DNA from: CAYRFE01 sp964423645 [NCBI: uncultured bacterium]
Lineage (GTDB): Bacteria; Macinerneyibacteriota; Macinerneyibacteria; Macinerneyibacteriales
Length of the DNA stretch: 62,131 nt
Assembly (NCBI GenBank): GCA_964423645.1
Contig: CAYRFE010000022.1
Location: 1 to 62,131, forward strand
Direction: 5' to 3'
Under the pieces are notes generated by a model. That model saw nothing but the letters and a program-made list of their open reading frames with translations. It was not told the origin of the DNA and searched no databases. Positions 16,866-25,340 of the stretch are shown one piece after another. A program made the translations under genes and the position numbers. How positions within the stretch are numbered: position 1 is the first letter of the stretch; the number at the start of each line of letters is the position of its first letter.

Positions 16866-18118
16866 AGAATGTTTCCCTTAATGAATTTTTTGCGGAAAAA
16901 GCGAACGTTTGTTCGAATGACGAACAGATAATTCAATCCATTCTTCGAGATGTCAGAGAAAGAAAAGACGCGGCGCTGTATGAATACAACAAACGTTTTG
17001 ATGGCTATGACGGGGCATTACGGATTGAAAATCTTCTTGAAAAACGAGAATCGATATTGACGAGCGATCTTTTGAAGGCGTTTGAGGAAAGCGGGGATGC
17101 GGTGAGACGATTCTCTGAAAGGCAGATGGAGCAATGCGGTGATTTTCAATGCGAGCTCATGCCGGGAGTATTCACGGGGCAACGTGTTATGCCTGTACAG
17201 TCGGCTGGTGTATATGTGCCTGCCGGCAGATTTCCTTTGATTTCCAGCGTGTTAATGGGGATTGTGCCTGCAGTGGTTGCGGGGGTTAAGCGTATTGTGG
17301 TATGCTCTCCCGCGTCAACAGAAGGAATTAATCCGAGTATTGCCGAGGTGGCGTTTCGTGCAGGTGCAACTGAAGTATATGCGGTAGGCGGTACGCAGGC
17401 GATCGGGGCTATGGCATACGGTACGGAGACGATTGCGCCGGTGGATGTAATAGTCGGGCCGGGAAATAAATATGTTGCCGGTGCTAAAAAACAAGTCTAC
17501 GGAGATGTGGGGATTGATTTCATTGCCGGTCCGACAGAGGTCTGTATTATTGCCGATTCGAGTGCAAATCCCGTGTTGGTCGCTGCCGATATGCTTGCGC
17601 AACTTGAGCATGATCCTGATGCACAAGCATTGTTGATAACTGATTCGCCGGAGCTTTCTGTGAGTGTTGCAAGAGAACTGAAAACACAGTCTGAAAAAAT
17701 GACGAACTGTATATGGTTATCGGAGTCGATTGAGCGTAATGCAATTTCGATCGTGGTCTCGTCAATGAGCGACGCGCCGTATGTTGCAGACCGAATTGCC
17801 CCGGAACACTTGTCTATTCAAACTGTTGACGCAAAAATCCTTGCGAAAGAATGTTCGGTATACGGATCTTTGTTTATAGGAGAGTACGCTGCGGAAGTTT
17901 TCGGTGATTACTGCGCAGGCATCAATCACACTTTACCGACACAGCGTTCCGCACGGTATACAGGCGGGTTGAGTGTGCGACAATTTCTTACATTTCGCAC
18001 AACACTTGAAATGACTCAATCAGGAAGCAGCGGGTTGGCGAAAACAGCTGCGCTTTTAGCAGAAGCTGAAGGACTTACGGCACATATGCAATCGGCGTTT
18101 TTGCGGAAAGATACTTGA
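16862..18118 (+). CDS. hisD: Histidinol dehydrogenase
   Basis: The 418-residue protein carries out the last two NAD-dependent oxidations to histidine. Family motifs are present: GVYVPAGRFPLISSVLMG, the GGTQAIGAMAYGTETI stretch, VGPGNKYVAGAKK, FIAGPTEVCI, the zinc-site AQLEHDPDA, APEHLSI, and NHTLPT. It is the last his gene, overlapping the fusion gene by ATGA. The promoter of the next gene begins within its stop region, so the operon probably ends here. No terminator was seen in between. Confidence 0.95.
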   Translation: MKNVSLNEFFAEKANVCSNDEQIIQSILRDVRERKDAALYEYNKRFDGYDGALRIENLLEKRESILTSDLLKAFEESGDAVRRFSERQMEQCGDFQCELMPGVFTGQRVMPVQSAGVYVPAGRFPLISSVLMGIVPAVVAGVKRIVVCSPASTEGINPSIAEVAFRAGATEVYAVGGTQAIGAMAYGTETIAPVDVIVGPGNKYVAGAKKQVYGDVGIDFIAGPTEVCIIADSSANPVLVAADMLAQLEHDPDAQALLITDSPELSVSVARELKTQSEKMTNCIWLSESIERNAISIVVSSMSDAPYVADRIAPEHLSIQTVDAKILAKECSVYGSLFIGEYAAEVFGDYCAGINHTLPTQRSARYTGGLSVRQFLTFRTTLEMTQSGSSGLAKTAALLAEAEGLTAHMQSAFLRKDT

Positions 18119-18142
18119 CAATAACAAGAATTCACGTATACT
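18115..18142 (+). promoter_or_regulatory. Promoter of the 18170 lipoprotein
   Basis: TTGACA, 16 bp, TATACT. The -35 overlaps the hisD stop codon. The downstream gene begins about 28 bp later with a TGGAGGT ribosome site. Confidence 0.75.
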
Positions 18143-18169
18143 AATTGAACAATGAAATGGAGGTTGTGT

Positions 18170-18841
18170 ATGAAATTGTTGATGGCAGGGTTAGTTGCTC
18201 TCGTATTACTCGTGGGGTGTGTGGATTACAAAGAGAAATTGAATTTAAAAGAAGACGGTACCGGCACAGTAGTCATGGACATTATCATGTCGCTTGAGAA
18301 TAATGCTCAGCCGACTACGGTTGAGAAGATCAAAGAAGAATTTTCAGCGATCGAAGGAATTACTTTCAAGTCGGCTGATGTGAAAACAAAGGATAAAGAA
18401 CAGTTTATCCACATTGAATGCGGTTTTGCCAATATTGATGCGTTTATGAAGATATCAACGACTCAGTTGGGACAAACCGGTATTATCGGTACGATGACTT
18501 TTGATAAAAAAGATGATGGCACCTTTGCGTATACTCGTAAAGTGAACATTACTCCGGGTAATGAAAAATATAACTGGACGTTTACTACTCATTTGCCGGG
18601 TGCTATTGAAAGTTCAAATGCCGATGCTGCGAATGTAAAAAAAGGTTCCGGTGTTGTTGAGTGGACTTATAATATCGTGAAGAACACAGGCGAACAGAAT
18701 ATGGAAGCGGTCGTGAAACCGGGTGCCGGCGGCATGAATCCTATGATTCTAATTATCGTTGGTGTCGGCCTTGTAGTAATTATCGGTGTTGTAGTTGCGG
18801 TTGTTCTTCTTAAAAAGAAAAAAGTTCCTGCTGCAGAATAA
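18170..18841 (+). CDS. Lipoprotein with C-terminal membrane anchor
   Basis: The 223-residue protein has a lipobox (LLVGC, Cys17), a beta-rich ectodomain opening with 'KEKLNLKEDGTGTVVMDI', and a C-terminal helix (about 192-214) followed by KKKK. This implies attachment by lipid at one end and a membrane span at the other. It recalls DUF3153-like lipoproteins, but the family was not established. The start is the ATG after TGGAGGT rather than the one six codons upstream. Monocistronic, with its own promoter and terminator. Confidence 0.75.
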   Translation: MKLLMAGLVALVLLVGCVDYKEKLNLKEDGTGTVVMDIIMSLENNAQPTTVEKIKEEFSAIEGITFKSADVKTKDKEQFIHIECGFANIDAFMKISTTQLGQTGIIGTMTFDKKDDGTFAYTRKVNITPGNEKYNWTFTTHLPGAIESSNADAANVKKGSGVVEWTYNIVKNTGEQNMEAVVKPGAGGMNPMILIIVGVGLVVIIGVVVAVVLLKKKKVPAAE

Positions 18842-18868
18842 TTGTATGCAACGATAATGATATTGTAA

Positions 18869-18893
18869 GCGGGGAGTTATCCCCGCTTTTTTT
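18869..18893 (+). terminator. Intrinsic terminator of the lipoprotein gene
   Basis: GCGGGG-agttat-CCCCGC followed by TTTTTTT. Confidence 0.9.
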
Positions 18894-19042
18894 ATGTACG
18901 GAAATAGCACAGTAGGGGTATGCTGATCTTGTAAGATCATTTAATTTCTTCGGAGAAATGATTACCTGCGAGGGAGACGTTAAGTGCTGTTGTCATTTCG
19001 ACGAACATACATGTGAGGAGAAAACTCAGTTGTATTGTAGCC

Positions 19043-19200
19043 AGACCTTTGCAAAATTCAAAATTTCCAATATTTCTTTATTTGCTAAATAGGGGTGTGG
19101 GGATGGCACAAATCAAAAAAAATGTTGAAAATTCAAATGTAAATAATCGGCATAGCAATCATACCTTACTTTTTGTCTTAACACTAAAGTCAAAAAATTA
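19043..19200 (+). repeat. Decayed copy of the dispersed TIR repeat
   Basis: It begins AGACCTTTGCAAAATTC, continues with AAATAGGGGTGTGGGGATGG, and ends with the ACCTTACTTTTTGTCTT segment also found in the 31997 element and at the right window edge. The GGGGAC/GTCCCC hairpin has been lost. It occupies most of the 383-bp gap between the lipoprotein and the NimA-like gene. Confidence 0.65.
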
Positions 19201-19224
19201 TAAAATACAAACCGAAGAACTTGT

Positions 19225-19689
19225 TTATGCTTTCTTTCCTGTCATTTCTGTAATAGTCGCTTTTATGACTGCTGTACGACTAAGCATCTGTTCAGGAAAT
19301 GATTCGGGGAGCTTTTCGGTAAAATGCCCCACAATACAACGAAGTCCATGTGTTTTTTCCGCATCATCGCTGAGTATTTCAGCACTGCCCTGAAGAATGA
19401 CCGATTCATAGCGCATACCCCATTCACACACATCATCGTCGCGTATCAGTTCACACTTTGTCTCGATTGTTATGCAAACGCGTGGATTACTGTGAATAAA
19501 ATCAAATTTTTGTCCGAGCGACGCACCATGCAGATAGAGCACCGACGGATTAACAGGATCTACTCCGTAATTCATTGCGACACAATACGGAATATTGTCG
19601 TTGCACATGCTGAGATGGCAAAACTCGGCGTTTTTTATGATTGCATGAATATGCTGTACATCAGTAATTTCTTTGTCTTTTCGTCGCAT
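19225..19689 (-). CDS. Pyridoxamine 5'-phosphate oxidase-family flavoprotein (NimA-like)
   Basis: The 154-residue protein has the split-barrel FMN-binding fold of the NimA/HugZ-type PNPOx family: CHLSMCNDNIPYCVAMNYG, LYLHGASLGQK, NPRVCITIE, and YESVILQGSAEIL. Members bind FMN and may reduce nitro-compounds or other small molecules; true PNPOx activity is unlikely. It has a GGAGGAATC ribosome site and is transcribed divergently from the amidohydrolase. Confidence 0.8.
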   Translation of the reverse strand: MRRKDKEITDVQHIHAIIKNAEFCHLSMCNDNIPYCVAMNYGVDPVNPSVLYLHGASLGQKFDFIHSNPRVCITIETKCELIRDDDVCEWGMRYESVILQGSAEILSDDAEKTHGLRCIVGHFTEKLPESFPEQMLSRTAVIKATITEMTGKKA

Positions 19690-19789
19690 ATGATTCCTCC
19701 GTTTTTGAAAAGTATACTAGAGTATAATTTCGTGTCAAGAAATATAGCCGGAAAATGCTGTCAAAGCGAAATATTCGCTAACCTAACGA

Positions 19790-19818
19790 TTGACAATTCA
19801 GATGCTTCGAATTATACT
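19790..19818 (+). promoter_or_regulatory. Promoter of the amidohydrolase gene
   Basis: TTGACA, exactly 17 bp, TATACT: a near-consensus housekeeping promoter 21 bp before the ATG at 19840. Confidence 0.85.
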
Positions 19819-19839
19819 CACAGAAAAAGGGAGGTTTTT

Positions 19840-21006
19840 ATGATACATGTAAAGAACGGAAAAGTGTATACAATAACAAAAGGCGTCATTGAAAAGGGCG
19901 ATGTGATAATCGATAAAGGCAAGATAGTAGAGGTTGGTAAGGGATTGGCGACACCCAAAAATGCGAAAGTTATTGATGCGACGGGTAAAATTGTAATGCC
20001 CGGTTTGATTGACGCGCATTGTCATGTCGGTATGTGGGAAGAGGGGAACGGTTGGGCAGGGGATGACGGTAACGAGATCACCTCACCGTCAACACCGCAG
20101 CTTCGTGCAATTGATGCGATCAATCCTGATGATCAGGGGTTTATCGATGCGTATAAAGCAGGAATTACTGCAATATTTACCGGTCCCGGCAGTGCGAATG
20201 TGATAGGCGGCCAATCGGTGGTTATGAAAACCGGCGTGTCACATGTGGTGGATGATCTGATAGTGAAAGACCCTGCAGGCATGAAAATGGCACTCGGTGA
20301 AAACCCGAAACGTTGTTACGGTTCCAAAAACCAATATCCGTCGACACGTATGGCAAATGCGGCGGTGTTGCGTGAGAATCTGTACGCAGCGAAAAATTAC
20401 CTTGCAAAAAAGAAAAAAGGCGAATCTGATCCTGAGAAAATCCCTGATTTTGACATGAAGCTGGATATATTAAGCCAAGTCCTTGAGAAAAAAATTACGG
20501 TTCGCTGTCATGCGCATCGTGCCGATGATATCGCAACGATCATTCGTATTAAAAAAGAATTTGATCTTGATGTAAGTATTGAACATGCGACCGACGGTAT
20601 GAAAATTGCACCATATATGGCTAAAAGCGGCGTGAATGCCATTATCGGGCCGTCACTCAGTGCGCGTGTGAAGGAAGAATTGAAAGACATCACCTTTGAG
20701 ACGGTCGCCGCGATGGAAAAGGCAGGCGTGTTGTTTGCCATCATGACGGATGCGCCGGTCATTCCGATCAACTATCTACCGCTTATGGTCGGGTATGCGC
20801 GTAAGCACGGTTTGACCGATGACGGTGCATATAAGTCGGTAACGATCAATGCAGCGAAGATATGCGGTGTTGATGCACGTATTGGCTCACTTGAAGCAGG
20901 AAAAGATGCAGATATCGCCATTTTTGACGGAGATCCGTTTGATATGAAGAGTAACTGCGTCTGCACGATCATTGACGGGAAAGTAGTGCACACGACGTTG
21001 AAGTAA
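19840..21006 (+). CDS. Amidohydrolase, imidazolonepropionase-like
   Basis: The 388-residue metal-dependent hydrolase has the small beta-sandwich (1-50, 'VIDATGKIVMPGLIDAHCH'), first metal ligands His60 and His62, further His in RCHAHRADD and IEHATDG, the acid in IMTDAPV, and the C-terminal sandwich 'IGSLEAGKDADIAIFDGDPF'. It probably hydrolyses a cyclic amide, dipeptide or imidazolone. No export signal is present. The frame is open for 516 bp upstream, but the promoter and GGGAGG ribosome site fix the start here. Confidence 0.85.
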   Translation: MIHVKNGKVYTITKGVIEKGDVIIDKGKIVEVGKGLATPKNAKVIDATGKIVMPGLIDAHCHVGMWEEGNGWAGDDGNEITSPSTPQLRAIDAINPDDQGFIDAYKAGITAIFTGPGSANVIGGQSVVMKTGVSHVVDDLIVKDPAGMKMALGENPKRCYGSKNQYPSTRMANAAVLRENLYAAKNYLAKKKKGESDPEKIPDFDMKLDILSQVLEKKITVRCHAHRADDIATIIRIKKEFDLDVSIEHATDGMKIAPYMAKSGVNAIIGPSLSARVKEELKDITFETVAAMEKAGVLFAIMTDAPVIPINYLPLMVGYARKHGLTDDGAYKSVTINAAKICGVDARIGSLEAGKDADIAIFDGDPFDMKSNCVCTIIDGKVVHTTLK

Positions 21007-21084
21007 TGCGAGTTTTGTAGTAGGGCGATCAAGAAGGGTCGCCCTTCAAAAAAAATCTTAATACTCATAGATTGTTCAATTTAA

Positions 21085-21112
21085 TTGAAATCCAATTATA
21101 AGCTGATATAAT
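21085..21112 (+). promoter_or_regulatory. Promoter of the WG-repeat gene
   Basis: TTGAAA, 16 bp, TATAAT, followed by a TGGAGGG ribosome site and ATG 24 bp downstream of the -10. Confidence 0.75.
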
Positions 21113-21135
21113 TCCTTGTAAACCTGGAGGGATAT

Positions 21136-22692
21136 ATGATAAAAGTTGTATTTTTTGTTTTTATGATGGCTTCAGTTGTATTCGCAGACACATCTGAAGA
21201 GTCTAGTAAAAAATTATATCCTGTATCCGTTGAAGGAAAATATGGACTTATTGATGAATTAGGGAAAATGGTAATTGATCCTATTTACGAAAATTGTGCA
21301 TTTCTTCATAATATGGTATATGCTGTTAAGGATAATAATTATTATATTTTTAACAATGATGGGAAGTTATTAAAAAGTAAGCTTTTAGAGTTTGAATTAA
21401 ATCTTCCTTATCATATGCGTAATGATATGGATCATTTTTTCCTATACAGCTTTAATGGGAAGCGGGGAGTAATCGATACTATGCTTAATGGTATTGTTGA
21501 ACCGCTATATGATTTTATTGAAATTGTTGAGAATAAGTACTTTATTGTTAGTAAAAATTCAAAAAAGGGAGTAATTAACCTTCAAGGGAAAGTTGTTGTA
21601 GATATTATTTACGATTATATTCGCTATTTAAAAGAAGATTGTTTCTCTGTATCAGTAGATGAAAAATATGGAATTATTAATAGTGAGGGGAAGTTGATTG
21701 TTCCGGTTGAGTGCTCAAGTATCGGATGGCAATTTCAGGATGAAGTAATATGGGTAAGTAGAGGTGGGCGCAGTGCTTCAGACGTCATAGTGGGTGGCAA
21801 ATGGGCTTTGATTAGAAAAGATGGATATAATATAACCGGTTTTACGTATGACGCAGTCGATGCTATTTTTTATGAGGGATTGTGTCCGGTATATATTAAA
21901 GACAAACCTGAATCCGGAGAAAAAAGAGTTGGGAAATGGGGATATATGAATACCAAAGGTGAGATTGTTATTCCTTTCCGATTATTGCATTCTGCAAGCT
22001 CGTTCAAATATGGGCATGCAGTAATAAAGAAAGATGGGAAAGAAGGATTAATAAATAAAAATAATAACTTTGTACTCCCAATGTGGTTTTCACAAATTAG
22101 GTACTGGCCGGAAGGTATATTTATCGTAAACATTGGTGGAAAAGGTGATAGTTGTTGTATACCTTTAGAAGGAGGAGAATGGGCACTATTAGACAGGAAA
22201 GGAAAAGTTTTGCATAAATCAACTCTTGAAATTGATATTGGCAACTCATATTGTAATGATGGGATGATTAATTATTTTAATACAACGACAGAAAAATGGG
22301 GTTATTTGAATATAAACGGGAAAATTGCAGTTCCGGCAATTTACGATGAAGTGAAGGATTTTGAAAATGGCTTCGCAGAAGTATATTTAAATAATGAAAA
22401 AATAATAATAAAAAAAAACGGTCAAAGGATTTCCGTAGCTGAAATGAAAAGCATTGAATTTGGAAAAAGAAAATGGATAATTATTGAAGATACTAAAAGA
22501 AAAGATACTGGGGTTACGATTGAGTTTTTAAATGGAGAAAGGATAACCGTTCCTGATAAGAAAATTAATTATTCTGATGATAAAATGATTGGGTTTATTA
22601 GCGTAAGGAAAAAAACAGAAACAAATTCTTATAAACGCAAGTATGCGTATGTAAACATTGATTTACAGAAAATTGTTTGGATTGATAAATAG
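21136..22692 (+). CDS. Exported WG-repeat protein
   Basis: The 518-residue protein has a signal peptide (about 1-17). About nine WG beta-hairpin repeats follow, of the type GKYGLIDELGKMVIDPIY and EKWGYLNINGKIAVPAIYDE. A ~90-residue non-repeat tail closes the protein. WG-repeat proteins are common in bacteria of the FCB group and firmicutes; their function is largely unknown and probably involves surface or periplasmic binding. Base composition is visibly more AT-rich than the his operon, hinting at a different history. Confidence 0.8.
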   Translation: MIKVVFFVFMMASVVFADTSEESSKKLYPVSVEGKYGLIDELGKMVIDPIYENCAFLHNMVYAVKDNNYYIFNNDGKLLKSKLLEFELNLPYHMRNDMDHFFLYSFNGKRGVIDTMLNGIVEPLYDFIEIVENKYFIVSKNSKKGVINLQGKVVVDIIYDYIRYLKEDCFSVSVDEKYGIINSEGKLIVPVECSSIGWQFQDEVIWVSRGGRSASDVIVGGKWALIRKDGYNITGFTYDAVDAIFYEGLCPVYIKDKPESGEKRVGKWGYMNTKGEIVIPFRLLHSASSFKYGHAVIKKDGKEGLINKNNNFVLPMWFSQIRYWPEGIFIVNIGGKGDSCCIPLEGGEWALLDRKGKVLHKSTLEIDIGNSYCNDGMINYFNTTTEKWGYLNINGKIAVPAIYDEVKDFENGFAEVYLNNEKIIIKKNGQRISVAEMKSIEFGKRKWIIIEDTKRKDTGVTIEFLNGERITVPDKKINYSDDKMIGFISVRKKTETNSYKRKYAYVNIDLQKIVWIDK

Positions 22693-22775
22693 TATCTTGT
22701 CTCTACAGAAAATGATACTATTGAGAAAAACCACGGGGTTTTTCACCACAGTAGGGCACTAAGGAAAGATTTTTC

Positions 22776-22804
22776 TTGACAATACTTTGGCGTCCAAGTA
22801 ATAT
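22776..22804 (+). promoter_or_regulatory. Promoter and operator of the MarR gene (leaderless)
   Basis: TTGACA, 17 bp, TAATAT, then only six bases to the ATG at 22811. The spacer contains the operator-like CTTTGGCGTCCAAG (22785-22798), near-identical to the site ahead of the next gene. Occupancy would block RNA polymerase, which fits autorepression. Confidence 0.75.
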
Positions 22805-22810
22805 TTACAC

Positions 22811-23236
22811 ATGGGAAGCGATAGCAGTATTTATTTAATCGGAAGGATCAGGGAGCGGGTTCACGACTATTTGATGCGTGAACTGGAGTCGTATGGTGTT
22901 GCCGATTTTTATCCGTCACATGGAGATATTATTTCAGTTCTATATGCACGAGGCGATTTGAGTATGACCGATCTTGCGAATGCTATTCACCGGGATCGTT
23001 CAACCGTTACAACGCTTGTGAAAAAACTTATTAAAGAACAGTATGTGCTTTCGACAGCAAATAACGATGATCGTCGCTATAGTATCATTTCTCTTACTGA
23101 AAAAGGACGTGCTTTAAAACCGATATTTATGAAAATATCAGATGAAATGTTTTTAAAAGAATATCAGGGTGTGTTGGAAGAAGAGCAAAAAGTATTTCTT
23201 AATGTTTTGAAAAAAGTATTTGATAATTTCGAGTAA
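22811..23236 (+). CDS. MarR-family transcriptional regulator
   Basis: The 141-residue winged-helix regulator has 'GDLSMTDLANAIHRDRSTVT' as helix-turn-helix, TLVKKLIKEQYV, and the wing DDRRYSIISLTEKG. There is no ribosome site, and the -10 element ends six bases before the ATG, so the mRNA appears leaderless. The shared palindrome upstream of itself and of the next gene suggests it represses both. The effector is unknown; the neighbouring Fe-S protein hints at a redox or small-molecule signal. Confidence 0.85.
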   Translation: MGSDSSIYLIGRIRERVHDYLMRELESYGVADFYPSHGDIISVLYARGDLSMTDLANAIHRDRSTVTTLVKKLIKEQYVLSTANNDDRRYSIISLTEKGRALKPIFMKISDEMFLKEYQGVLEEEQKVFLNVLKKVFDNFE

Positions 23237-23253
23237 TTTTTTTTATTCAAATG

Positions 23254-23267
23254 CTTTGACGTCCAAG
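23254..23267 (+). promoter_or_regulatory. Second MarR operator
   Basis: CTTTGACGTCCAAG is an almost perfect palindrome (half-sites CTTTGAC and CTTGGAC). It differs by one base from the site in the MarR promoter and likewise is followed by TAA. It overlaps a possible TTGACG -35 for the 23317 gene. Confidence 0.7.
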
Positions 23268-23316
23268 TAAAAGGCCGTTTTGAAATAACTTTGTGTAAAA
23301 AAGAAAGAGGTGTAGT

Positions 23317-24252
23317 ATGAATTCAACAGAAAAAGCTGATGAGATTATAAGTTTGCATGAGGACATGTTTCGATATGGCACAATGTCGGTATCACATTTT
23401 CCGGAAATGCAGGCGTTTATTGATGATCTTTATACAAAAAAACTGATTACTGACGATGAGATAGTGCAAAGTTATATTTCTGAAGCGAAATATTCTCTTC
23501 CTGATACTTTTCTTGATGCCCGTTCAATCATTATCATGGCCGTTGCTACGCCGCCGGCTGTGGTACCCGTTCATCATAAGGGAAAGCTAACGGAAGTGAT
23601 TCTCCCACCGCAATATTATTCAAGCGGTCTGACCAGAAAGCAATTGGATGTGACGGTTCATCAGAAAGTAATAAAAAAAGAAGGGTTTCGTATTGAGAAA
23701 GTGTCCGGAATGTTACTCAAGCAAATGGCGGTGCGAAGCGGTTTGGGTTCTTACGGAAGAAATAATCTTGTGTATGTAGATGGAATGGGAACATATCATA
23801 CAATTCACGCGTATTTAACCGATTTTGAGTTTGATACGGATAGTTTTCGTGATGTCGTGATGATGAAAGAGTGTGCTACATGTAATATTTGCAGATCAGT
23901 GTGCCCAACACATTGTATTTCTGATGATACGTTTGTTATTGATGCAGGGCGTTGCCTATCAGTACACAGCGAACGCTCTGAGCCGTTTCCTCATTGGGTA
24001 ACAGCTGAAATGCATAACGCTTTGATCGGATGCATGCGTTGTCAGTTGACTTGTCCGATTATTCAATCATTACCTGGAAAAGTAACAAAACTTGAGGCAC
24101 TAACCGAGAAGGAAACAGATGCGATTCTTTCCGGCGATTGGAATGAAGAAATAACGACATCTTTGGCAAAAAAATTAAAAATGTTTACCACAGAATATGC
24201 GTATGAGGTAATTCCTTTGTTAAAGAAGAACCTTGCTGTTTTATTGTGCTGA
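23317..24252 (+). CDS. 4Fe-4S double-cluster protein, QueG-related
   Basis: The 311-residue protein has a C-terminal two-cluster ferredoxin module: CATCNICRSVCPTHC (about 188-202) and CMRCQLTCP (about 241-249). The N-terminal part has the 'SGLGSYGRNNLVYVDGMGTY' stretch typical of epoxyqueuosine-reductase-type proteins. It lacks the C-terminal HEAT-like repeat of QueG and is probably a distinct reductase of that superfamily rather than QueG itself. AGAGGTG precedes the ATG. Likely MarR-controlled. Confidence 0.75.
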   Translation: MNSTEKADEIISLHEDMFRYGTMSVSHFPEMQAFIDDLYTKKLITDDEIVQSYISEAKYSLPDTFLDARSIIIMAVATPPAVVPVHHKGKLTEVILPPQYYSSGLTRKQLDVTVHQKVIKKEGFRIEKVSGMLLKQMAVRSGLGSYGRNNLVYVDGMGTYHTIHAYLTDFEFDTDSFRDVVMMKECATCNICRSVCPTHCISDDTFVIDAGRCLSVHSERSEPFPHWVTAEMHNALIGCMRCQLTCPIIQSLPGKVTKLEALTEKETDAILSGDWNEEITTSLAKKLKMFTTEYAYEVIPLLKKNLAVLLC

Positions 24253-24280
24253 TTATTGTATGATATTGTGAGAAACTAAA

Positions 24281-24304
24281 AAACGGGTGCTGATGCACCC
24301 GTTT
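24281..24304. terminator. Bidirectional terminator between convergent genes
   Basis: AAACGGGTGC-tgat-GCACCCGTTT is a perfect 10-bp stem with A/T-rich flanks. It lies between the rightward Fe-S gene and the leftward TPR gene and can serve both. Confidence 0.85.
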
Positions 24305-24322
24305 AAAAATAGAGGGTTTATT

Positions 24323-25240
24323 TTATTGTTTTTTCATGAAATCGACATATTGAGTGCAGTATTTGCCGTGTTCACCCGAATACTGAGAGCCCTCTTGATA
24401 TGTTTTCAGTGCGTTCGCCTTGTCACCTTTAAAGCGATACGCGTCGCCTAACACCGCATAATATTTTGCGTCCTTTTTCAAAAGCACTAATTTCTCGCCA
24501 TGTGTGGCAGCATCTTCGAATTTTTTGATATCAATATAGGTTTTTACCAGGTAATACATTGAATCATCATCTTTCGGATCGAGTTCAATCGCTTTTTTCA
24601 ATGCATCTTCCGCTTTTACGTAGTTTTTATCCAAATATGAATAACGTCCGATGTAGTAAAATGTTTTTTGATCTTCTTTGACGGGAAGGGATTTTTCAAG
24701 AACAACGATAGCGTCTTTTGTTTTTTTCTGTTTTTGGTACATAATGGCAAGTTTATGATACACGTTCACGGTAGTCGTTTTGAGTTCAATTGCCTTCAAA
24801 AATGCTTTTTCTGCTTTTATTTCATCTTTATTAGCCGAGGCACTGTTCCCAAGCAATGCATAGAACTCAGCATTATCGGAACCTGCACCGATAAGCTTCT
24901 CAAGAGACGTAATTGCGTCAAGGTATTTTTTCGCATTATATTGTGCTTTTGCAAGCATTTCAAGCGCTGCGGTATCAGCGGGATCGAGAGTCATTACTTC
25001 TTTGAGCGCAACAATGGCGTTGTCCCATTGCTGTAATCTAAAATATGCATTTGCAAGTCCGAGGCGAGCATCTTTGTGTGCCGCATCGGCAAGTGCAGCA
25101 GCTTTAAATTTTTCAATAGCCTGTTCATATTGCTGATTTTTAAGAAGATCAACACCCTCATTGTATAAATCGGCAGGTGATTGTGCCCACAACGATACGG
25201 TTAGCGATACGATGGTAAGTATTAAAATAACAAATTTCAT
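24323..25240 (-). CDS. Exported TPR protein
   Basis: The 305-residue protein has a cleavable signal peptide ending at WAQS (about 19-22). At least seven consecutive TPR units follow, such as 'AYFRLQQWDNAIVALKEVMT' and 'AEKAFLKAIELK'. No other domain is present, so it is probably a periplasmic protein-protein adaptor. AGGAGG precedes the start. Monocistronic and convergent with the Fe-S gene. Confidence 0.85.
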   Translation of the reverse strand: MKFVILILTIVSLTVSLWAQSPADLYNEGVDLLKNQQYEQAIEKFKAAALADAAHKDARLGLANAYFRLQQWDNAIVALKEVMTLDPADTAALEMLAKAQYNAKKYLDAITSLEKLIGAGSDNAEFYALLGNSASANKDEIKAEKAFLKAIELKTTTVNVYHKLAIMYQKQKKTKDAIVVLEKSLPVKEDQKTFYYIGRYSYLDKNYVKAEDALKKAIELDPKDDDSMYYLVKTYIDIKKFEDAATHGEKLVLLKKDAKYYAVLGDAYRFKGDKANALKTYQEGSQYSGEHGKYCTQYVDFMKKQ

Positions 25241-25271
25241 CCTTCTTCCTCCTTATTCGGTTGGTAATTAC

Positions 25272-25299
25272 TTGACACACTCAATATTTATAATAGAAT
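25272..25299 (+). promoter_or_regulatory. Promoter of the M42 peptidase operon
   Basis: TTGACA, 16 bp, TAGAAT; an overlapping TATAAT at 25289 has too short a spacer. About 42 bp precede the first start codon. Confidence 0.6.
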
Positions 25300-25340
25300 A
25301 GAGCCGGTGTCAAGAGTAATATGGAACAGGAGGATAGAAT

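Noticed and set aside
19324-19839. N-terminal extension of the amidohydrolase (open frame from 19324)
   Set aside because: It overlaps the divergent NimA-like gene. A consensus promoter and ribosome site place the start at 19840, where homology to the family also begins.
21025-21055. GGGCGA/TCGCCC inverted repeat after the amidohydrolase as a terminator
   Set aside because: The stem is followed by A residues rather than a U-tract in either direction, so intrinsic termination is doubtful.
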